Assembly (NCBI GenBank): GCA_947626115.1
Contig: CANQQX010000007.1
Span: 1-48,308, forward strand
From: an uncultured Bacilli bacterium
GTDB lineage: Bacteria > Bacillota_I > Bacilli_A > RF39 > UBA660
DNA length: 48,308 bases
Reading direction: 5' to 3'
A program made the translations under genes and the position numbers. The notes under the pieces were generated by a model, which saw nothing but the letters and a program-made list of their open reading frames with translations, made no database searches and was not told where the DNA came from. Positions 40,290-48,308 of this stretch are shown piece after piece. Every line of letters starts with the position of its first letter. Position 1 is the first letter of the stretch.

Positions 40290-41752
40290 TATTTTTCACT
40301 CTCCTTAGCAATTTGATTTTTATATGGCATTTCTCTTTCTAGAGCATAAGCAATATTTAAAACATTTATATCATCATAACAATTACTAGTAATATTAATA
40401 CCAACTGGCATATTATCAATAAAACCATCAGGAATAGTTATAGATGGGAATCCTCCAAAATTACCAATTTGTAAATGTTCTTCTAAAACGCTGACATCAT
40501 CATTAGATACTGAATCTTTTGGATTATCAAGGAAAGGTGCTATACCTGTTCCAACTGGCATAATAAGGCCATCATAAGTTTTAAATAATTCTTTCATTTT
40601 ATCGACGATTAATCTTCTAACCCGTTGAGCATTAACAAAGTATTTTTCTTGGTTTTCCTTTTGTAAGATATATGAACCAATTACAAATCTTCTTTTAATA
40701 AGTGGTGAAAAACCTTTTGTCCGATGATCTTTCATCATTTCGTTGATATTTTCGCCATTCCCTCTTGGACCAAAGATAATACCAGTTAAATTAGACATAT
40801 TAGATGTGGCTTCGGCACAAGATAAACAAACGTAAACGCTGGGAATTGCATTAAGTAGAGTTTTATCTATTTCTACTCCTTCTACTGTTACACCACACTT
40901 TTCTAAAATCTCAAGAGTTTTATGAAAATTATTGATGTGTTTCTTAAATTCTTCAGTTGGATTTTGATAATTTTCTAAATCAACTACATTTTTAATATAA
41001 AATAATTTCTTACCTTTTACCTTACCATCAATTGATTCATATAAATGCATATTAGATGAATCCCAACTTGTTTGATCATTTTTATCGATACCTTTCATCG
41101 CATCAATAACTATTGCAGCATCTTTAACTGATCTAGTAAGACAACCACAGTGATCTAGAGATGATGCAAAAGGAAATAAGCCATATCTGCTAATCATACC
41201 ATAGGTAGGTTTATAGCCAACAATACCACAATAGGCAGCCGGTTTTCTAATAGAGTCACCTGTATCACTACCTAAAGCAAAAGGATAAACACCGGCAGCT
41301 ACAGCAGCAGCACTACCAGATGAAGATCCGGCACACATTCTCTTTAAATTCCAAGGATTGTGAACTGTACCAGTATGACAAGTAGTACCTGTTCCACCCA
41401 TACCAAATTCATCTAAAGCCGTTTTATTTATGGCAATTGCCCCACATTTTTCTAAATTTTTAACGGCAGTTGCAGTATAAAAAGGTACATAATCTTTCAA
41501 TGTATTAGATGAACCAGTCGAAAGAATACCTTCCGTAGAATAATTATCTTTAATGCCAAAAGGAATACCTGAAAGCATATTTTCGTTTGCTGGCATAATC
41601 TTAGGCTTATCAATTATCGTAACAAAAGCATTACATTTATCTTGGATTTCTTTTGATAGTTTTAAAGATTCATTTACTAATTCTTCTGGTGTAACTTCGC
41701 CACTTTTTAAAAGTTCGTGTAATTCTTCAATTGCTTTATTCATATACATCAT
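40289..41752 (-). CDS. gatA: Asp-tRNA(Asn)/Glu-tRNA(Gln) amidotransferase subunit A
   Basis: GIPFGIKDNYSTEGILSTGSS, MCAGSSSGSAAAVAAG, ALGSDTGDSIRKPAAYCGIVGYKPTYG. Confidence 0.96.
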   Translation of the reverse strand: MMYMNKAIEELHELLKSGEVTPEELVNESLKLSKEIQDKCNAFVTIIDKPKIMPANENMLSGIPFGIKDNYSTEGILSTGSSNTLKDYVPFYTATAVKNLEKCGAIAINKTALDEFGMGGTGTTCHTGTVHNPWNLKRMCAGSSSGSAAAVAAGVYPFALGSDTGDSIRKPAAYCGIVGYKPTYGMISRYGLFPFASSLDHCGCLTRSVKDAAIVIDAMKGIDKNDQTSWDSSNMHLYESIDGKVKGKKLFYIKNVVDLENYQNPTEEFKKHINNFHKTLEILEKCGVTVEGVEIDKTLLNAIPSVYVCLSCAEATSNMSNLTGIIFGPRGNGENINEMMKDHRTKGFSPLIKRRFVIGSYILQKENQEKYFVNAQRVRRLIVDKMKELFKTYDGLIMPVGTGIAPFLDNPKDSVSNDDVSVLEEHLQIGNFGGFPSITIPDGFIDNMPVGINITSNCYDDINVLNIAYALEREMPYKNQIAKESEK

Positions 41753-41759
41753 TAATCAC

Positions 41760-42053
41760 CTAACCTACTACCTTCGGAACTTCAATTTCTCTTCCTTCAT
41801 GACTTTTACAATTTTGCAGTAACTTTTCTATTGGAATACTTTCTTCTTTTTCATCACTTCTTAAAACGTACTCAAAATCATCTAAAGTATGAGTCATTGG
41901 TTCAACTTTCTCTATATCAGGTATCTTTGTGATAAGTTCCATATTTTGATCAATTATATCAAATTCATCTAAAACCAGTTTATTTTCTTCTTCTGTTAAA
42001 CCAATTAATAGTTTATCCGCTAAATTATCAACTAATTCTTTTGTAAACTTCAT
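41760..42053 (-). CDS. gatC: Asp-tRNA(Asn)/Glu-tRNA(Gln) amidotransferase subunit C
   Basis: Small protein upstream of gatA with EPMTHTLD..VLRSDE motif. Confidence 0.88.
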   Translation of the reverse strand: MKFTKELVDNLADKLLIGLTEEENKLVLDEFDIIDQNMELITKIPDIEKVEPMTHTLDDFEYVLRSDEKEESIPIEKLLQNCKSHEGREIEVPKVVG

Positions 42054-42062
42054 TATATCACC

Positions 42063-43427
42063 TTAATATTCACAGTTTCCTGGTGTTCTTGGATATGGAA
42101 TAACATCACGAATATTATCTACGCCAGTAAGATAGATAAGTAATCTTTCAAAGCCCATACCAAAACCGGAATGAACACATCCCCCAAATTTTCTTAAATT
42201 TAGATACCAATTCATGCTTTCCGTTTCCATACCAAGTTCTTTCATTCTGTTTAGTAATTTATCATAACTTTCTTCTCTTTGAGAGCCGCCCATTAACTCT
42301 CCAGCACCTGGAACTTCTAGATCAACAGCGGCAACCGTTTTACCATCTTCGTTTTGTTTCATATAGAAAGCTTTAATATCTTTTGGCCAATTTTTAATAA
42401 ATACTGGTCCATTAAAGTATTCCGTAATATATTTTTCATGTTCTTTAGCAATATCTTCACCATATTCAGGTGTAAATTCCCATTTAACTGGTGCTTCTTT
42501 TAATATTTTAATAACTTCTTCATGATCAATTCTTGTAAATTTACTATTTATAAGTTTCGTAAGTTTTTCTTTTAAACCATTTTCGACAAATTTATCAAAG
42601 AAATCAATCTCTTTTGGGGCATTATCTAAGACATATTTAACGACATATTTAAGCATATCTTCCATAATATCCATATCACCATCTAAATCACAAAAAGCAA
42701 TTTCTGGTTCAATCATCCAAAATTCAGAAGCATGTACTTTCGTATTAGAGTTTTCTGCTCTAAAAGTTGGTCCAAAAGTATATGTCTTTTTATAAGCTAG
42801 AGCAAAAGTTTCAGCTTCTAATTGGCCACTTACAGTAAGACCAGTTAATTTACCGTAAAAATCTTTACTATAATCTACTTCGCCTTTTATTTTATCAAGT
42901 GGTAGTGTCGTTACTTGGAACATTTCCCCAGCCCCTTCACAATCAGATGCGGTAATTATTGGGGCATGAAAATAAACATATCCTCTTTCTTGAAAATATT
43001 TATGAATTGCATAAGCGGCAATACTTCTAACTCTAAATACTGCTTGGAATAGATTAGTTCTTGGACGAAGGTATGCTTGCTCTCTTAAAAATTCTCTTGT
43101 ATGTCTTTTAGGTTGAATCGGATAATCTTCGGGACAATCTCCTAAAAGCTCAATTTTATTGGCTTGCATTTCAATATCTTGATTACCTTTAGATTCAACT
43201 ATTTTACCAGTAACTGATATAGCACAACCTACAAGTAACTTCTTTATCTCATTAAAATTACTTAATTTTTCATCATAAACAACTTGTAAGTGTTCTTGAC
43301 AAGTACCATCAGAAAAATCGATAAAGCCAAATGTTTTTTGATCACGATGATTTCTAATCCAACCACAAATAGTAACTTCTTTATCTAAATAATTTTTAGT
43401 ATCTTTAAATAAATCTTTTAAATCCAT
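42063..43427 (-). CDS. asnS: Asparaginyl-tRNA synthetase
   Basis: VTICGWIRNHRDQKTFGFIDFSDGTC, FGPTFRAENSNTKVHASEFWMIEPE, GGCVHSGFGMGFERLLIYLTGVDNIRDVIPYPRTPG. Confidence 0.95.
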   Translation of the reverse strand: MDLKDLFKDTKNYLDKEVTICGWIRNHRDQKTFGFIDFSDGTCQEHLQVVYDEKLSNFNEIKKLLVGCAISVTGKIVESKGNQDIEMQANKIELLGDCPEDYPIQPKRHTREFLREQAYLRPRTNLFQAVFRVRSIAAYAIHKYFQERGYVYFHAPIITASDCEGAGEMFQVTTLPLDKIKGEVDYSKDFYGKLTGLTVSGQLEAETFALAYKKTYTFGPTFRAENSNTKVHASEFWMIEPEIAFCDLDGDMDIMEDMLKYVVKYVLDNAPKEIDFFDKFVENGLKEKLTKLINSKFTRIDHEEVIKILKEAPVKWEFTPEYGEDIAKEHEKYITEYFNGPVFIKNWPKDIKAFYMKQNEDGKTVAAVDLEVPGAGELMGGSQREESYDKLLNRMKELGMETESMNWYLNLRKFGGCVHSGFGMGFERLLIYLTGVDNIRDVIPYPRTPGNCEY

Positions 43428-43440
43428 CTTTTATTCTCCT

Positions 43441-45168
43441 TTAATCTCTTACTTTTATATGCAATTCTCTTAATTGTTTTTCATCAAGCTCGTTAGGGCT
43501 TCCCATAAGTAAATCCATGCCTGATACATTAGGTGGGAATACTTGAACTTCTCTTAGATTTTCTTCATCAGTTAAAAGCATTACAATCCGATCAATTCCA
43601 GGTGCCATCCCCGCATGAGGAGGGGCTCCAAATTGGAAGGCCGTATACAAACTTCTAAATTTATTTTTGATAACCTCTTCATCATAACCGGCAATGGCAA
43701 ATGCTTTTTTCATAATTTCAATATCATGATTACGAACTGCTCCTGAAGCCATTTCATTACCATTACAAACAAAATCATATTGATAGGCAACAATATTTTC
43801 AATATCGTCACTTTCTAGAGCATCAAGCCCACCTTTTGGCATACTAAATGGATTATGACCGAAATCCCATTTTTTATCTTCTTCATTATATTCATACATT
43901 GGAAAATCATTAATAATACAAAATTCAAATTTATTATGATCAATTAAATCTAATTCTACTCCTAGTTTTGTTCTTAAAATACCGGCAAGTTTAGCTGACT
44001 CTTTTAAACCTGCAATAACAAATACAACATTACCTACTTTTAAATCTAATTTAGTTTTTAAATCATTTATCTCTTCTTCTGATAAAAATTTAGTAATAGT
44101 AGATTTTATTTCATTTTCTTCTACTTTAAGATAGGCAAGACCACCGGCTCCTTTTTCTTTCATAAATTCTTCTAATTTTTTATACCAAGAATTTGGTTTA
44201 TCACAAGTATCTACTTTAATAGCTAAAACATTTTTATCTTTAAAACCATTAAATGCAGTATTCTTAAATATTTCGGTAATATTTTCAATTATTAATGGGT
44301 TGCGTAAGTCTGGTTTATCGGTACCATATTTAGCCATAGCTTCTCTGTAAGGTATTCTTCTAAATGGTGGTTTAGATACTTCTTTTTCAGTAAAGTTTTT
44401 AAATGTATCATAGAATACTTTTTCACCCACCGCATAAACATCTTCTTCAGTGGCAAAACTCATTTCTAAGTCAAGTTGGTAGAATTCTAAAGTACGATCA
44501 GCCCGGCAATCTTCATCACGAAAACATGGCGCAATTTGGAAATAACGATTAAAACCTGACACCATTAAAAGTTGTTTATATATTTGCGGTGCTTGTGGTA
44601 AGGCATAAAATTTACCTTTATAATTTCTAGATGGAATAACAAAATCTCTCGCCCCTTCTGGACTACTTGCCGTAATTATTGGGGTAGCAATCTCCGTAAA
44701 ATTTAATTCTTTCATTGTTTTTCTAATAAAATCAATAACTTTTACCCTAAATAAAATTTTATCATGTACTTCACTATTTCTTAAATCTAAATAACGATAT
44801 TTAAGTCTAGTTTCTTCTGATGCATCTTTACTTCTCGCTATTTCAAAAGGTAGAACATTACTACATTTACCTAATATTTCTAATTTTTCTAATACAATTT
44901 CTACTTCTCCTGTTTTCATATTAGGATTAATATCACTACGCATTCTAACAGTACCTGTAATACTTGCTGTACTTTCTCTTGTTACATCATTAAATAAATC
45001 GACATCTTCCGTAATAATTTGGACAATACCAGTTTCATCACGTAAAGTTACAAAAACTAAACTTCCTAGATTACGAATCGAATTAATCCAACCAGCAACT
45101 TTAATACTTTTACCAATATCTTCTTTAGATACTTCGCCACAATAACGATTACGATATATATTTTCCAT
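43441..45168 (-). CDS. aspS: Aspartyl-tRNA synthetase
   Basis: VAGWINSIRNLGSLVFVTLRDETGIVQ, LPQAPQIYKQLLMVSGFNRYFQIAPCFRDEDCRADR, GMAPGIDRIVMLL. Start MENIYRNRYC at 45168. Confidence 0.96.
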   Translation of the reverse strand: MENIYRNRYCGEVSKEDIGKSIKVAGWINSIRNLGSLVFVTLRDETGIVQIITEDVDLFNDVTRESTASITGTVRMRSDINPNMKTGEVEIVLEKLEILGKCSNVLPFEIARSKDASEETRLKYRYLDLRNSEVHDKILFRVKVIDFIRKTMKELNFTEIATPIITASSPEGARDFVIPSRNYKGKFYALPQAPQIYKQLLMVSGFNRYFQIAPCFRDEDCRADRTLEFYQLDLEMSFATEEDVYAVGEKVFYDTFKNFTEKEVSKPPFRRIPYREAMAKYGTDKPDLRNPLIIENITEIFKNTAFNGFKDKNVLAIKVDTCDKPNSWYKKLEEFMKEKGAGGLAYLKVEENEIKSTITKFLSEEEINDLKTKLDLKVGNVVFVIAGLKESAKLAGILRTKLGVELDLIDHNKFEFCIINDFPMYEYNEEDKKWDFGHNPFSMPKGGLDALESDDIENIVAYQYDFVCNGNEMASGAVRNHDIEIMKKAFAIAGYDEEVIKNKFRSLYTAFQFGAPPHAGMAPGIDRIVMLLTDEENLREVQVFPPNVSGMDLLMGSPNELDEKQLRELHIKVRD

Positions 45169-45180
45169 AAAAATCACTTC

Positions 45181-46443
45181 CTATAAATTTCCTATGATAT
45201 ATTCTACAACTTCAGATATATCAATTTTTTCTTCTTCTTTAGTTACATTATCTTTAACATTAACTAAACCTTTTTGTAAATCTTCATTATTTAATATAAT
45301 TAAATATTTGGCATTTAGTCTATCCGCTTGTTTAAATTGCCCTTTCAATCCTTTATTTAAATAATCAGTTTCACAGATAACTCCATTTAATCTTAAACTT
45401 TGAATTAGATCTAGGGCATATAATTTTTCTTCTTCAGAGACATACATAACATAACAATCAACTTCTCTTTTGATGTTTTTATATAAATCCATTTCTTTTA
45501 AAATATTAATAATCCGATCAATACCACAGGCAAATCCCATACCATATGATTCTGGTCCATCTAATTCTTTAATTAATTTATTATAACGGCCACCGGCTCC
45601 TAAAACACTTTGTCTCGTTTCATTATTATCTAGTGATACTACTTCAAATACTGTATGATCATAATAATCAAGACCTCTTACTATTTTTGGATTTACTTCA
45701 TAATCAATTTCTAATAAATCTAAATATTTTAAAACAGTATCAAATCTAACTTTAGCATCATTAGTTAAATAATCGATAGTTTTTGGTGCATTTTTTAATA
45801 CTTCACTATCTGCATCAACTTTACAATCAAGTATTCTTAAAGGATTAGTTTTAAATCTTTCCTTGCAATCTTCACATAATTCATCTAAATGTGGCTCAAT
45901 ATATTTAACTAAAGCATCACGATAATTATTTCTAGATTCTGCATCTCCCAAAGTATTAATATTTACTTGTAAATTATCAATATGTAATGCTTCAAGTATT
46001 TTATATTGTAAGCTAATTACTTCTGCATCAACTAATGGATCATTACTACCTAAAACTTCTACTCCAAATTGAGTAAATTCTCTAAGCCTTCCGGTTTGAG
46101 GTCTTTCATAACGATACATTGTGCCATTATAGTAATATTTTTTTACATCTGGTAAGGCATATTCTTTATCTTCAATAAAACTTCTTACTACTCCAGCCGT
46201 TCCTTCTGGTCTTAAAGTCATATTACGATTTCCTTTATCTAGAAAATCATAAGTTTCTTTTTTGACGATATCTGATGATTCTCCGACAGAGCGATGAAAT
46301 AATTCACTTGACTCAAATATAGGGGTTCTAATATACTCATAATTATAAGATGCCATAATGGTATTTACTAAATTACTGACATATTCGTATAATAATGCAT
46401 CACTACCCTTTACATCAATTGTTCCTTTTGGTTTACTTAACAT
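45181..46443 (-). CDS. hisS: Histidyl-tRNA synthetase
   Basis: KPKGTIDVKG, TLRPEGTAGVVRSFIE, YNGTMYRYERPQTGRLREFTQFGVEVLG, VRGLDYYDHTVFEV. Confidence 0.96.
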   Translation of the reverse strand: MLSKPKGTIDVKGSDALLYEYVSNLVNTIMASYNYEYIRTPIFESSELFHRSVGESSDIVKKETYDFLDKGNRNMTLRPEGTAGVVRSFIEDKEYALPDVKKYYYNGTMYRYERPQTGRLREFTQFGVEVLGSNDPLVDAEVISLQYKILEALHIDNLQVNINTLGDAESRNNYRDALVKYIEPHLDELCEDCKERFKTNPLRILDCKVDADSEVLKNAPKTIDYLTNDAKVRFDTVLKYLDLLEIDYEVNPKIVRGLDYYDHTVFEVVSLDNNETRQSVLGAGGRYNKLIKELDGPESYGMGFACGIDRIINILKEMDLYKNIKREVDCYVMYVSEEEKLYALDLIQSLRLNGVICETDYLNKGLKGQFKQADRLNAKYLIILNNEDLQKGLVNVKDNVTKEEEKIDISEVVEYIIGNL

Positions 46444-46461
46444 CTAAATTCCTTCTTTCTT

Positions 46462-46672
46462 TTTTAAAAAAAGACCTAGAATCACATAAGGGCGAGAATA
46501 AATCCCACGGTACCACCTTACTTCTAGGTCTTTAATTTTTATCGCTATATGCGTTTCTACTAACTAAAAAGTGTCTTCATTTATTTATTTAATTTGACTT
46601 TCTCACCAACCGTCTTCGCTTTTAATTAAATTTAAATAAATTACTTGTCTTTCCAATAGAAAACTTATGTTT
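46462..46672 (-). promoter_or_regulatory. T-box riboswitch upstream of hisS-aspS-asnS-gatCAB
   Basis: T-box core GGTGGTACCGTG (46506-46517), terminator GACCTAGA..TCTAGGTC-TTTTTT (46465-46531), Stem I-like GGTTGGTGAGA and specifier-region GAAGACAC. Confidence 0.9.
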
Positions 46673-46725
46673 ATATCATACTTTATTTTTATCTTTTAGT
46701 CAATAAATACTAAGATAATATTTAC

Positions 46726-47982
46726 TTATTTTTGTCTACTTTTAGCCAACATTTTGGCATTTTTATTTATAAAATAATCTTGCATCATATAATAATTTAA
46801 TATATAACTAGAATAAATAGTATTATTATCATATTCTTTTATACCAATTGCTAAATTTAATGCTCGTAATCCCTCATCGATTAAACCAACCCGAAAATAA
46901 GATTGAGCAAGTTTAGCAGCATCTATTTCTGATGGAATAATATATTTTAAGTGTTCTAAGGCATACTCAATATATGTAAAATTATCACCTTTAATATATG
47001 ATTCTCTTTTTAACTCAAAAATACTCTCATTGAATTCCATTAAAGGATTTCTACGCATATTTATAACTACTCGTTTCTCTTTACCACCTATTTCATATGC
47101 TGCTAAATTAGGTAAATAAAAAGCTAAATCTCGCATTTCTTTATTTATTTCTTTGCTTTCCGGATTTAATATGACAAATCCTTCTTTTTCTATTACATCT
47201 TCAACACTAATTAAAAAATCTAAAAACATATCTTTATCTAAATTTGTAGTTTTATTATCTTCATTAATCTTAGAAGGAGACATAGTTTGTTTTTCTTTTA
47301 TAATATTTTTTAAAACATCTAATATAATAGTTATTTCATAGTTATCTTCTTCCCTATAACTAACACCTTGATAATATGCTAATACTTGATCATAATTTTT
47401 GTGTTTTACTTGTTCTACTAAAGTATTATATTTATCATTTTCACCTTTTGTAAAATAATCTTTTTGTATATAATCTTGTAATAATAGATACAAAATATAT
47501 ATATTATTATAAGTAGGATAATTATTTACTAAATTACTAATATATACGTATATATTAGTGTAATCTTTTTCTTTAAAAAGATTACTCATTATTATATTAT
47601 TATTTTTTTTAACTCCTACTGCTAAATGTAATAAATTAAGGATAGCTCTTTTACATTCTGGCGAATAAGAAGTTTCCATATATTCATAATAAATATTAGT
47701 AGCTTTAAGAAAATTATGATACAAAACATTTTTAAGAAAATTTTTAGCTTCAGTTATACTTACATTTCTTACAGGCATTATTAAATCATAATTAAAAATA
47801 GTTCTAGTATAATCCAAGTATTTATCAGGTAACTTAGTTATACAACCCATAAGATATAAAAATAAATTTTTAACTCTTAAATATTTTGGATCTATAAAAA
47901 TTTTATCAATATAATTAAGTGCCCCGTTTATATCCTGAACTTCTAAGTAGTCATTAAATATTTTTAAATATTCTTCTAACAT
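46726..47982 (-). CDS. Hypothetical helical-repeat (TPR-like) protein
   Basis: 418-aa ORF with YLEVQDINGALNYIDK and AQSYFRVGLIDEGLRALNLAI repeat-like segments. Confidence 0.6.
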   Translation of the reverse strand: MLEEYLKIFNDYLEVQDINGALNYIDKIFIDPKYLRVKNLFLYLMGCITKLPDKYLDYTRTIFNYDLIMPVRNVSITEAKNFLKNVLYHNFLKATNIYYEYMETSYSPECKRAILNLLHLAVGVKKNNNIIMSNLFKEKDYTNIYVYISNLVNNYPTYNNIYILYLLLQDYIQKDYFTKGENDKYNTLVEQVKHKNYDQVLAYYQGVSYREEDNYEITIILDVLKNIIKEKQTMSPSKINEDNKTTNLDKDMFLDFLISVEDVIEKEGFVILNPESKEINKEMRDLAFYLPNLAAYEIGGKEKRVVINMRRNPLMEFNESIFELKRESYIKGDNFTYIEYALEHLKYIIPSEIDAAKLAQSYFRVGLIDEGLRALNLAIGIKEYDNNTIYSSYILNYYMMQDYFINKNAKMLAKSRQK

Positions 47983-48127
47983 AGGAACTCCCCTTACAAA
48001 AAGCAGGGTAGTGTGAAAAGTTTGGACGCAGATTTTACATTTTTCTCCTATTTTACCTTGTTTTTTTCTATTTTTATTTCTCCCCTCTTTATTTTTGTAT
48101 GTTTTTTTACTATTTTCCTATTAAAAA

Positions 48128-48172
48128 ATGACATTACCATTTATAATATTTTTAGAACCGAGGTAATGTCAT
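48128..48172. repeat. 11-bp perfect inverted repeat covering the SD/start region of a small ORF (on the minus strand it is followed by T6)
   Basis: ATGACATTACC (48128-48138) / GGTAATGTCAT (48162-48172). Confidence 0.85.
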
Positions 48173-48296
48173 GTCTAGAATTATATCAGTTTTTATTAAA
48201 ATTTTAAATACTTTTAATAAATTTATTTGGAAATTCTTACTTGGACAAGTAAAAGCAATTATTATAAAAGCAGTTGCATTTACTTGTCCAAAATAA
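48171..48296 (+). CDS. Candidate 41-aa cationic hydrophobic peptide (not in the ORF track)
   Basis: MSRIISVFIKILNTFNKFIWKFLLGQVKAIIIKAVAFTCPK, gagg SD 7 nt upstream; no acidic residues. Confidence 0.4.
   Translation: MSRIISVFIKILNTFNKFIWKFLLGQVKAIIIKAVAFTCPK
48241..48291. repeat. 18-bp inverted repeat with one mismatch and 15-nt spacer
   Basis: TTGGACAAGTAAAAGCAA (48241-48258) / TTGCATTTACTTGTCCAA (48274-48291). Confidence 0.85.
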
Positions 48297-48308
48297 ATTG
48301 CATTAAGT

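Overview
AT-rich window that looks chromosomal, from a Firmicutes/Mollicutes-like (RF39-type) bacterium; the lineage is inferred from gene content and composition. TGA is used as a stop, so the standard code applies. Most of it is housekeeping: a folate/thymidylate operon (folD-glyA-thyA-folA-pyrH-tmk), queA and tgt, a cell-envelope cluster, rarA-gpsA-tcdA, trmB, an mreCD/spoIVFAB-like/L21-Prp-L27 block, and a T-box-led hisS-aspS-asnS-gatCAB operon. The left edge cuts through an intact IS110-family transposase that the ORF track misses because it is open at the edge. A roughly 240-nt non-coding region upstream of it, with its own promoter, is a bridge-RNA candidate. The best candidates for undescribed biology are: (1) two homologous surface-protein genes, each driven by a -35 / 3 nt / G9 / 5 nt / -10 promoter with exactly 17-bp spacing, which is a candidate slipped-strand ON/OFF switch, and each ending in a GC-shifted divergent C-terminal cassette bounded by a 26-nt identical block; (2) a tandem pair of near-identical ~145-nt structured sRNA genes, each with its own TTTACA-N17-TATAAT promoter and terminator, convergent with a DUF3800 gene; (3) unannotated small ORFs, namely an Asn/Arg-repeat peptide and a cationic hydrophobic peptide whose ribosome-binding site lies in a hairpin. 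A probable 6S RNA is also present next to tcdA/rarA.
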